Assembly: GCA_964403935.1 (NCBI GenBank)
Contig: CAYOIB010000038.1
Coordinates: 1-24,804, forward strand
Direction of reading: 5' to 3'
Length of the DNA stretch: 24,804 bases
Source of the DNA: SLLG01 sp964403935
Lineage (GTDB): Bacteria > Verrucomicrobiota > Verrucomicrobiia > Opitutales > Oceanipulchritudinaceae
Part shown: positions 15,712-21,585 of the stretch, one piece after another
Layout of the letters: every line of letters starts with the position of its first letter
Numbering within the stretch: the first letter of the stretch is position 1
Notes under the pieces: model-generated
The model's input: the letters and a program-made list of their open reading frames with translations, nothing else
Told to the model about the DNA's origin: nothing
The model's database searches: none
Made by a program: the position numbers and the translations under genes

Positions 15712-17001
15712 ATGACAACAAACCTATCAGGAATAGCCAAGAAAGCACAGGACGACCGTCGGCTGCGGTTCACCTCGCTGGCGCATCTGCTGACCCCTGC
15801 CTTCCTTCGGGAAAGCTGGGTGAAGCTGAACAAACGCGGCACCTATGGGGTGGATGGTGTGCGGACGGGAGAGTATGAGAGGAATCTCGAAGCGAACCTG
15901 CAAACCCTGTGGGAAAAGCTTCGAGCGGGGACTTACCGCGCGCCGCCGGTGCGACGTGTAAACATCCCCAAGGGCAACGGCAAGATGCGACCATTGGGAA
16001 TCCCGACGGTCGAGGACCGCATTGTCCAAGCAAGCGTGGCGCGCGTGTTGAACGCAGTGTTTGAGCCACTGTTCATGGACGAATCCTTCGGATTCCGTCC
16101 GGGTCGAAGTGCGCATGATGCGCTGCGGCACCTGCGCAGCCGCATCATCGCGGGAAAGGCGATGCATGTCTGCGAAATCGACATCCGATCCTACTTCGAC
16201 CGGGTCAATCACGACTGGTTGCGGCGAATGCTGCGAGAACGAGTGGTGGACCCGGTGATCCTCCGCCTGATCGATAAATGGCTTCGGGCGGGGGTTCTCG
16301 ACGAGGGTCTGTTCAGCCGCAATGAAGAAGGGGTTCCGCAAGGTGGGCCGATCAGCCCGATCCTCGCGAACGTCTATCTTCATTATGTGCTGGATCTCTG
16401 GTTTGAGCGGAAGTTCCGTCCGCGCTGCCGGGGAACGGCATGGCTTGTTCGCTATGCGGACGACTTCGTAGTGTGTTTCCAATACGAAGCGGAGGCCGAT
16501 GTCTTCATGAAAAGCATCGGCCCGAGACTCGCGAAGTTCGGACTCGGCATGGCCGGGGAAAAGACCCGGCAAATCGTCTTCGGGCGTTTCGCCCGGGAAC
16601 GACTGGCTGAACAGGGTCGGAAGCCCGAGGAGTTTACGTTCCTTGGCTTCCGACACATCTGCGGTGTTGATCGTAAGGGAAAGTTCGCGGTCATCCGACT
16701 GCCCTCCCAAAAGGGTCTATCCCGCTTCCTGCGTGAAACAAAGCAATGGCTATGGGACCACATGCATTGGAAGGTCCGTGACCAACGAGAGAAACTCGCC
16801 GCGAAGCTGCGGGGGCTCTACGGTTATTACGGACTCTCTTCGTGCGGTCCAAAGCTCAGCTCGATGCACTTCGAAGTCATGCGTCAATGGCGGCGCATCC
16901 TCATGCGCCGGAGCCAGCGAAGCAAAACCCACTGGTCCTATTTGAAGGACCAGCCATGGTTCAAACTACCCACGCCGAATATCCTCCATCCGGATGTCTG
17001 A
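15712..17001 (+). CDS. ltrA: Group II intron reverse transcriptase/maturase
   Basis: A 429-residue intron-encoded protein that assists splicing and copies the intron RNA into DNA during retrohoming. The reverse transcriptase domain includes KLNKRGTYGVDGV, IPKGNGKMRPLGIPTVEDRIVQ, FGFRPGRSAHDAL, the EIDIRSYFD motif, GVPQGGPISPILAN (about 208-221) and the catalytic YADD (Tyr248-Asp251). The thumb/X maturase domain extends to about 400. It ends soon after (PTPNILHPDV) without an HNH endonuclease domain. ATG 15712 is preceded by GAGGAAG and begins MTTNLSGIAKKAQ, a typical start. An upstream in-frame ATG at 15643 lies in the intron RNA structure and is less likely. No internal stop or frameshift was seen. 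Confidence 0.93.
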   Translation: MTTNLSGIAKKAQDDRRLRFTSLAHLLTPAFLRESWVKLNKRGTYGVDGVRTGEYERNLEANLQTLWEKLRAGTYRAPPVRRVNIPKGNGKMRPLGIPTVEDRIVQASVARVLNAVFEPLFMDESFGFRPGRSAHDALRHLRSRIIAGKAMHVCEIDIRSYFDRVNHDWLRRMLRERVVDPVILRLIDKWLRAGVLDEGLFSRNEEGVPQGGPISPILANVYLHYVLDLWFERKFRPRCRGTAWLVRYADDFVVCFQYEAEADVFMKSIGPRLAKFGLGMAGEKTRQIVFGRFARERLAEQGRKPEEFTFLGFRHICGVDRKGKFAVIRLPSQKGLSRFLRETKQWLWDHMHWKVRDQREKLAAKLRGLYGYYGLSSCGPKLSSMHFEVMRQWRRILMRRSQRSKTHWSYLKDQPWFKLPTPNILHPDV

Positions 17002-17026
17002 ACTGGACCGGTGACGGACTCTCGAA

Positions 17027-17059
17027 GAGCCCGTTGCAGGAAATCTGCACGGCGGGTTC
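17027..17059 (+). ncRNA. Group II intron domain V
   Basis: The 33 bases form the catalytic hairpin: lower stem GAGCCCGT with GCGGGTTC, upper stem TGCAG with CTGCA, a GAAAT loop, and the two-base CG bulge on the 3' side. The AGC catalytic triad is at 17028-17030. It lies 26 bases after the maturase stop. Confidence 0.85.
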
Positions 17060-17068
17060 TGAGGGGGG

Positions 17069-17090
17069 TGCCGGGCCGCGAGGCCCGGCA
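17069..17090 (+). ncRNA. Group II intron domain VI hairpin
   Basis: TGCCGGGCC (17069-17077) pairs perfectly with GGCCCGGCA (17082-17090) around a GCGA loop. The A at 17094, seven bases from the intron end, is a plausible branch point, though its exact pairing state is uncertain. Confidence 0.75.
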
Positions 17091-17100
17091 TCTACCCGAC

Positions 17101-17375
17101 ACGGGCTTTACGGTTTGGTGAAGGGCACTCTGGAGAAGGATCCTCTTAGCGGGCACTTGTTCATCTTTTGCAACCGCCGGTGTGATCGCATCAAGGTGCT
17201 TTCATGGGATGGGAGCGGGCTGTGGTGTTGTGCAAAACGTTTGGAGCGGGGGTGCTTTCATTGGCCGCACTCTGAGGCGGGTGCGTCGGTGGAGCTTACG
17301 CAAGCGCAGTTGAATCTGCTCCTTGGCGGACTGGACTTGAAGCAGACGCACCGCCGCCGCGGCTGGCTGGAATAA
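17101..17375 (+). CDS. tnpB: IS66 TnpB, 3' exon
   Basis: The remaining 275 bases of tnpB. In frame with the 5' exon after intron removal they encode NGLYGLVKGTLEKDPLSGHL, then FIFCNRRCDRIKVLSWDGSGLWCCAKRLERGCF, the core signature of IS66 TnpB, and a stop at 17373. Without splicing this part has no start of its own. The role of TnpB in IS66 transposition is not established, but it is required in studied elements. Confidence 0.85.
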
Positions 17376-17404
17376 AAGTCACCCCGGAGGGGATTTTGAT
17401 TGAC

Positions 17405-17425
17405 TGTATCCATTTTATGGATACA
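17405..17425 (+). other. Perfect 9-bp inverted repeat between tnpB and tnpC
   Basis: TGTATCCAT (17405-17413) pairs exactly with ATGGATACA (17417-17425) around TTT. AAGGAG follows at once and the tnpC ATG is 20 bases beyond the hairpin. It could modulate translation or transcription of tnpC. It is not followed by a T-run, so a simple terminator is unlikely. Confidence 0.6.
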
Positions 17426-17444
17426 AAGGAGTCTTTCTTGAATC

Positions 17445-18875
17445 ATGGTTTTGCCGCCCCAACAACTCGTCCAGGAAGTCGACCAGCTCAGGATTGAGAA
17501 TCGGGTGCTCACTTTGCGGGTCAAGGCGTTGGAGAAGGAGCTGTATGGCAGCCGCTCGGACCGTCGCCGGGCGGAGGACCCGAATCAGGCTCGGCTTGAG
17601 GGCATCGAGGAGCAGGCGGCCTGGGATGAAGCGCATTTGGCCCAGCAGGGCACGCCCGCTGGGGTGAAGCCGCAAAGGAAGGAAAACAGCGGCAAGAAGA
17701 AGGGCCCCAGGCCGATCAACCCGGACTTGCCCCGCATTGAGGAGTCGGTGCCCGATCCGCAGTTGAAGGACTTGATCTGCCCGGTCACGGGCAAACCCAT
17801 GCGCGCGGCCTTCACCGGGAGCGTGGAGGTGCTTGCGCGCAAACCGGCGGAGTATTACGTGCGGCGGCTCATCCGCACGGTCTTCACGGGCGCATCGGAG
17901 GTGGCACCGGTTTACAGTCCCTGGCCAGGCAGCGTGCTTCCGAAGAGTCGTATCGATGTGAGCGTGATCGCCAACGTGCTGACTTCGCGCTTCGCCGATC
18001 ATCAGCCCTACCACCGCCAATGTGCGCAGTTGCGCCGTCATGGCGTGGAGTTGGCCCCAAACACCCTTTGCTCCCTGGTCGGGCAGGCCCACCGCAAGCT
18101 GGAGCCCATCTGGCGCCAGGTCCTCCTGGAAGTGCTCGCCAGTGGTTACATTCAGATGGATCCCACGCCGATCCCCTTGATGAGCGAACACAAAAAGGGC
18201 TCGACCAAGGAGGCCTGCATGTGGACTTACCGAGCTTTGGACGGTCCGGTTTGTTTCGAGTTCAGCGAAAACAAAAGTGGCCAGACCCCGGCCAAAACCC
18301 TCCAAAAATACACAGGCATCCTGCAAACCGACGGAGCGAACAACTTCGGCGGCGTGCCCGCGCGCGCCGATGTCATCCACATGAACTGCTGGGCGCATGC
18401 TCGGCGTTACTTCATCAACGCCGAAGAAGCGAACGAGGCGAAGGCGAGCGTCTACCTCAACGATATCAATCGCATCTTCAGAATCGAGCGGCGGGCCCGC
18501 CACTTCAAACTGCGGCCAGACAATCTTCTCAAACTGCGCCAACACCATAGCCTGCCTCTGCTCGACGCTCTCTTTGCCCGGGCCCGCGCCTGCGTCTTCG
18601 ACGAGCGTATGCGCAAAACCCCGCTGCCCAAAGCGGTGCGCTACACCCTCACACGGGAGAGAGAACTGCGCGCCTGCTTTGAGCACGCCCCCTCGCGCAT
18701 CGATAACAACCTTGCCGAAAACGCCCTGCGCCCGCTCAAGCCCGGAGCCAGGAACTGGCTCTTCATCGGCCATGCCAACGCCGGCCCACGCGCGGCAGTC
18801 ATGTTCACCCTGGTGGAAAACTGCCGCATCGCTGAACTCACACCCCACGCCTGGGCCCTGTCAAAGAACGCCTGA
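17445..18875 (+). CDS. tnpC: IS66-family transposase TnpC
   Basis: A 476-residue DDE transposase. The N-terminus has a leucine-zipper-like coiled coil (QQLVQEVDQLRIENRVLTLRVKALEKELYG, about 6-35), then a basic region, a CPVTG-containing segment, and the catalytic core. Asp239 lies in YIQMDPTPIPL, Asp296 in LQTDGANNF, and Glu425 in DNNLAENALRPL, followed by RNWLFIGHANAG. The C-terminus is short: after TPHAW it ends ALSKNA, while another frame continues VKERLSQNSDPTIA, which looks more like the usual tail. This suggests a one-base indel near 18,850, which would leave the catalytic core intact. ATG 17445 is 13 bases after AAGGAG. Confidence 0.88.
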   Translation: MVLPPQQLVQEVDQLRIENRVLTLRVKALEKELYGSRSDRRRAEDPNQARLEGIEEQAAWDEAHLAQQGTPAGVKPQRKENSGKKKGPRPINPDLPRIEESVPDPQLKDLICPVTGKPMRAAFTGSVEVLARKPAEYYVRRLIRTVFTGASEVAPVYSPWPGSVLPKSRIDVSVIANVLTSRFADHQPYHRQCAQLRRHGVELAPNTLCSLVGQAHRKLEPIWRQVLLEVLASGYIQMDPTPIPLMSEHKKGSTKEACMWTYRALDGPVCFEFSENKSGQTPAKTLQKYTGILQTDGANNFGGVPARADVIHMNCWAHARRYFINAEEANEAKASVYLNDINRIFRIERRARHFKLRPDNLLKLRQHHSLPLLDALFARARACVFDERMRKTPLPKAVRYTLTRERELRACFEHAPSRIDNNLAENALRPLKPGARNWLFIGHANAGPRAAVMFTLVENCRIAELTPHAWALSKNA

Positions 18876-18931
18876 GCCAAAACTCGGACCCAACTATAGC
18901 ACACCCCCGCCTCAGCGGGAAGAGGTCCTGG

Positions 18932-18943
18932 TTGAATGCTTAC
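18932..18943 (-). repeat. IS66 right inverted repeat
   Basis: TTGAATGCTTAC is the reverse complement of the left end GTAAGCATTCAA. It directly abuts the truncated OrfB of an IS3-family element. Confidence 0.85.
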
Positions 18944-19079
18944 ACTGGTCCTCCACTTCACGCGCGCTGGGCTTGCGGGCCTTCCACCCGTAGTAGCCGC
19001 TCCGCTTCAGACCAAAGCACTCGCACATCTCATCGATCCCAAACTCCGAGCTGTTCTGACTGATAAATTGATACTGCAT
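18944..19079 (-). pseudogene. IS3-family transposase OrfB, N-terminal fragment
   Basis: About 45 codons from ATG 19079 encode MQYQFISQNSSEFGIDEMCE, then CFGLKRSGYYGWKARKPSARE, matching the N-terminal helical domain of IS3-family OrfB, where the S-GYY-W pattern is typical. The frame then crosses the IS66 end and stops inside it, so the whole DDE catalytic domain is missing. The ATG overlaps the end of orfA (TGATG). Confidence 0.75.
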
Positions 19080-19368
19080 CAGTCGTCCTTGCTGAAGAAG
19101 CCCACCGTTTTTTTAGAATCTGGTTCATCCGCTGCGACTTCGCCAGCTCCTTGCGCAGACGCTCAATCTCTGCGACCATCTCCTTCAGACTGCGCCCACC
19201 CTCAGGGGTCGACGACTCCAGCTCCTCCAAATGCTCAGTCTTCCAGCGATAGAGAAGATTGGGGGCCACTCCAAGCTGCTCCGACACCTCGCCGACGGCC
19301 AGGCCTTCGATGATCATCATGCGCGCCGCGTCCTTCTTGAACTCGGCTGTGAAACGTCGTTTCCTCAT
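19079..19368 (-). pseudogene. IS3-family OrfA (HTH), frame disrupted at A7 run
   Basis: The small DNA-binding protein of an IS3-family element: MRKRRFTAEFKKDAARMMI, helix-turn-helix EVSEQLGVAPNLLYRWK, and a leucine-zipper region (LKEMVAEIERLRKELAKS). ATG 19368 has AAGGAG upstream. At the seven-A run after QILKK (near 19,110-19,116) the zero frame leaves the family pattern and reads on to 19030. In the -1 frame it ends KKTVGFFSKDD and stops exactly at the orfB start, the normal OrfA ending. A one-base expansion of the A-run is the simplest reading; ribosomal slippage at the run could still give a normal OrfA. Only the fused frame is disrupted, not the HTH. Confidence 0.75.
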
Positions 19369-19422
19369 GTTCGGATTCTCCTTTGAAGAGAATCCCGTGG
19401 CCACTTTTCTCAGGACTGATCA

Positions 19423-19563
19423 ATCCTTCCCGCCCTTGCCGTCGCGCACAAACAGGCGGTTGCCCGGCCCGTCGATGTGGTCGACACTCAGGTTCACGCA
19501 CTCTCGCACACGCAGGCCACAGGCGTAGATCAGCAAAAGAGGAACCCGGTAACGCAAAAGCAA
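19423..19563 (-). pseudogene. Tyrosine recombinase (integrase) fragment
   Basis: About 47 residues match the first half of the catalytic domain of tyrosine recombinases: LLLIYACGLRVRECVNLSV, then HIDGPGNRLFVRDGKGGKD. The first catalytic arginine is in GLRVRE. The next expected residue (Arg of GGKDR) is replaced by the start of the IS3 element, and the His-x-x-Arg and Tyr motifs are absent from the window. Upstream (right) similarity fades beyond about 19,563. It could come from an integron-type, XerCD-like or IS91-associated integrase; the piece is too short to tell. Confidence 0.7.
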
Positions 19564-19816
19564 ACCCCCGTCAAAAGTGCTCTCGAAGGAAGTTTGTGAA
19601 GCCAGCAGCGGCCGTCCCTTCCTTTCGGCGGACGACGTTCCGATATCTGCGTCCCGTAACCGCTTTCGCCAGAAAGTGGACTTCATGCGCCTCGAGGTTG
19701 GCATAGCGAACCCGTCCATCGTAGAAAGCCCTACCGCAAGCATCACCCATGGACCCTCTCCTGCAGTTGACCAACGCCTTGCCCGATCCACTGCGTCCGC
19801 TGAGCGGAATTCAGAG

Positions 19817-19849
19817 GAGTCCGGTGCGGGAAAACCGCACGCCGGGTCT
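19817..19849 (+). ncRNA. Domain-V-like hairpin, relic of a second group II intron
   Basis: This 33-base stretch has the same layout as the verified domain V at 17027-17059: lower stem GAGTCCGG with CCGGGTCT (one mismatch), upper stem TGCGG with CCGCA, a GAAAA loop and a two-base CG bulge. It is followed by TGCGAGGGGG and a possible domain VI, ending near TCTTACC (about 19,878-19,884). The sequence differs from the first intron and no maturase gene precedes it, so it is likely the 3' end of another, truncated intron. The triad position reads AGT rather than AGC. Confidence 0.5.
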
Positions 19850-19886
19850 GCGAGGGGGCTCGCCAGCAGCGATGGGTCTTACCTTA

Positions 19887-20570
19887 ATGGCGCACAGAAT
19901 GTCATCCTTCTCAGATCCCACGGCAATTGCCAGCTACGCAGAAAACGCAATCCGGCGTGTCCCCGGCTTGAATGACATACATCGAATGTCTGCCTTGCTG
20001 TTGGCTGAGCGCACACCACCGGATGGACGCGTATTAGTCGTTGGTGCCGGGGGTGGCATGGAACTCAAGCTCTTTGCTCAGTCGTTCCCGGGTTGGCAAT
20101 TTGACGGGGTCGATCCCTCCGCCGAAATGCTGAATCTGGCGAGGACTTCTCTTGGAGAGCTCGCCTCGCGCGTTCAACTACATCATGGTTATGTTGAAGC
20201 AGCACCCAAGGGGCCATTCGATGCGGCATCCTGCCTTTTAACGCTGCATTTTACCACCGAAGCTGAACGCTACAAAATACTCTGCGAAGTTCATTCACGA
20301 TTGAAGCCTCGCGGGGCTTTTGTCGCAATGCACTACAGCATTACTGGGAATCCTGCTGAACGAGATTTGTGGCTATCGAGATGCGCCGATTTTGCGATAT
20401 CATCTGGAGTTGATCCTGCGCAGGCAAGGACGGCAGCGACGGCGATTGGCAAGCAGTTGCCTATCCTCGCGCCTGATCAGGACGAAGCGCTCATGCGAAA
20501 AGCAGGCTTCTCGGATATCCGCGTCTTCTACGTCGGCTTGGCATTTCGCGGATGGGTAGCGTATGCCTGA
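19887..20570 (+). CDS. Class I SAM-dependent methyltransferase
   Basis: A 227-residue Rossmann-fold methyltransferase. Motif I is VLVVGAGGGMELKLFA, with the ribose-binding acidic residue in FDGVDPSAEML. The post-I region PFDAASCLLTLHF and the later RLKPRGAFVAMHYS match motifs of the type 11/12 group. The N-terminus, ASYAENAIRRVPGLNDIHRMSALLLAER, is typical of a family often annotated simply as class I methyltransferase; the substrate is unknown. Start choice: ATG 19887 (MAHRM) or 19899 (MSSFSD); the longer frame from 19749 reads through the intron-like hairpin and is not credible. The gene looks intact and less GC-rich than the cluster to its right, and sits just after mobile-element debris, so it may have been acquired. 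Confidence 0.85.
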   Translation: MAHRMSSFSDPTAIASYAENAIRRVPGLNDIHRMSALLLAERTPPDGRVLVVGAGGGMELKLFAQSFPGWQFDGVDPSAEMLNLARTSLGELASRVQLHHGYVEAAPKGPFDAASCLLTLHFTTEAERYKILCEVHSRLKPRGAFVAMHYSITGNPAERDLWLSRCADFAISSGVDPAQARTAATAIGKQLPILAPDQDEALMRKAGFSDIRVFYVGLAFRGWVAYA

Positions 20571-20785
20571 CGTTCAACAATAGCTACCAGTCTTGATGAC
20601 TTTAATAATGCGTTCTCTTTATGCCGCGAGTCAGTCGCCGGGATGTCGTGGTTTTTCGCCACCCGCTTTGACACGGGCTGATTTGGATGAGAGGCCGCAA
20701 GTATTCGACTTGGGTTCAGAACCACGAAGTCCTCCAACTTCCGCTTAGCCCCGACTCGGCGTTGCCGAACGGGTGGGCCGCGGGA
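20571..20785. other. Intergenic gap between convergent genes
   Basis: No gene is evident. The gap separates the methyltransferase from the GC-rich sugar cluster and is where base composition changes. A short hairpin, CGGGA/TCCCG (20781-20796), overlaps the end of the isomerase-like gene; it could end minus-strand transcription but has no T-run. Confidence 0.4.
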
Positions 20786-21547
20786 TTATTTTCCCGGAAT
20801 GTTCCAGGCGTCGCGAATGGCCTCCACGCACCGGGCGGTGGTGTTAACGGCGTCGTCACCCTCGTATTCGACCACGGCGGACTCAAGGGCGGGAACGCCG
20901 CGCAGGCCGGCGAGGAACCCGGGCAGGTCCAGCGCGCCGGCGCCGACCACGGTGTCGTGGTAACGGCCGTCGGGATCGAACCTGAAGTCCTTGAGGTGCA
21001 GTCCGAAGAGGCGGTCGCCGAAGCGTTCGACCCACTTCAGGGGGGATTCTCCGGCCTGGATGCACCACGCGGTGTCGAGGCAGAGTCCGACGTTGGGGCC
21101 GGTGCGGCGAAACAGATGCTCGAGGATCGTGGAGTTGCCCAGCCAGTGCTTGCCGCCGTGATTGTGGATCGCGATGCGCATGCTGTGGCGGTCGCACAAG
21201 GTCTGGGCGATGCGCAGGGTGTCCTCGTGATCGTCGGGATCGAAGCCGCAGCTGACGAGCGTGCAGCCGGCCTTGCGGGCGAACTCGAAGAAGCGCCGGT
21301 TGAAGGCTTCGTCGTTTTTCAGCGTGACCACGCCGATGCCGGAGAGGGTCACGCCGGCCTCGCGGTAGGCGTCGATGGCCTGCTCCTGCTGCGCAGGGTC
21401 GTCGTAATCGACATGGCAGGCGGAAAGGTCGATGGCGTTGACCCCGCACTGTTTCACGGCGGCGGCCACGTCGGCGTTGGCCTTGATGTGGCGAAAGGAG
21501 AAGCTTTTCACGCCGAGGCGGGAATCGAGGTCGAAGGGTTGTGTCAT
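20786..21547 (-). CDS. Sugar phosphate isomerase/epimerase (TIM barrel)
   Basis: A 253-residue protein of the xylose isomerase-like TIM-barrel superfamily. Seen are LGVKSFSFRH at the N-terminus, CGVNAIDLS, the metal-site region IAIHNHGG (about 125-132), VGLCLDTAWCIQAGE (about 153-167), the conserved GLHLKDFR (about 182-189) and VVEYEGDD near the end. Such enzymes isomerise or epimerise sugars or inositols, or dehydrate inosose; the substrate is unknown. It lies 38 bases after the Gfo/Idh/MocA gene on the same strand and is probably in one operon with it. ATG 21547 has no obvious ribosome site. Confidence 0.87.
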   Translation of the reverse strand: MTQPFDLDSRLGVKSFSFRHIKANADVAAAVKQCGVNAIDLSACHVDYDDPAQQEQAIDAYREAGVTLSGIGVVTLKNDEAFNRRFFEFARKAGCTLVSCGFDPDDHEDTLRIAQTLCDRHSMRIAIHNHGGKHWLGNSTILEHLFRRTGPNVGLCLDTAWCIQAGESPLKWVERFGDRLFGLHLKDFRFDPDGRYHDTVVGAGALDLPGFLAGLRGVPALESAVVEYEGDDAVNTTARCVEAIRDAWNIPGK

Positions 21548-21585
21548 GATGTATTGGATACGTCTTTTTGGTTGCGGTGCTTGCG

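Larger units (their letters stand above)
15207..17100 (+). mobile_element. Group II intron with maturase gene, inserted in tnpB
   Basis: A 1,894-base retroelement. The 5' end begins GTACG, a variant of the GUGYG consensus, with an early stem TACGCC/GGCGTA (15208-15229). About 500 bases of structured RNA follow, then the reverse transcriptase/maturase gene (15712-17001), domain V (17027-17059) and domain VI (17069-17090), and the 3' end CTACCCGAC. Its boundaries are fixed by the exact restoration of the tnpB reading frame. The encoded protein lacks a C-terminal HNH endonuclease, as in several bacterial intron classes. All expected parts are present, so it may be active. Confidence 0.88.
14742..18943 (+). 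mobile_element. IS66-family insertion sequence carrying a group II intron
   Basis: The element contains tnpA, tnpB and tnpC in the standard IS66 order and orientation. Its ends are matching inverted repeats starting GTAAGCATTCAA. It is 4,202 bases long, or 2,308 without the 1,894-base intron, close to a typical IS66. The eight bases flanking each end (GATTGAGG left, ACTGGTCC right) do not match, so the usual target duplication is missing. The right end abuts a truncated IS3-family element. Confidence 0.85.
18944..19422 (-). mobile_element. Truncated IS3-family insertion sequence
   Basis: On the minus strand the element starts TGATCAGTCCTGAG (from 19422 downward), a plausible IS3-type end, and carries orfA followed by the start of orfB. 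It is cut by the IS66 right end at 18944; the rest of orfB and the far end are not found on the other side of IS66. Its outer end lies exactly where the tyrosine-recombinase reading frame stops making sense, so it appears to have inserted there. Confidence 0.7.

Noticed and set aside
19571..19774. Minus-strand frame of 67 codons (VRYANLEAHEVHFLAKAV) next to the recombinase fragment
   Set aside because: It has a somewhat protein-like look but no family I can name, and lies in decayed mobile DNA in a different frame from the recombinase; not supported as a gene.
19749..19886. N-terminal extension of the methyltransferase
   Set aside because: The added residues are translated from the domain-V-like hairpin and have no similarity to the methyltransferase family.
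20560..20620. attC-like core (GTTCAAC) after the methyltransferase stop
   Set aside because: No matching complementary core or hairpin was found downstream, so an integron recombination site is not supported.
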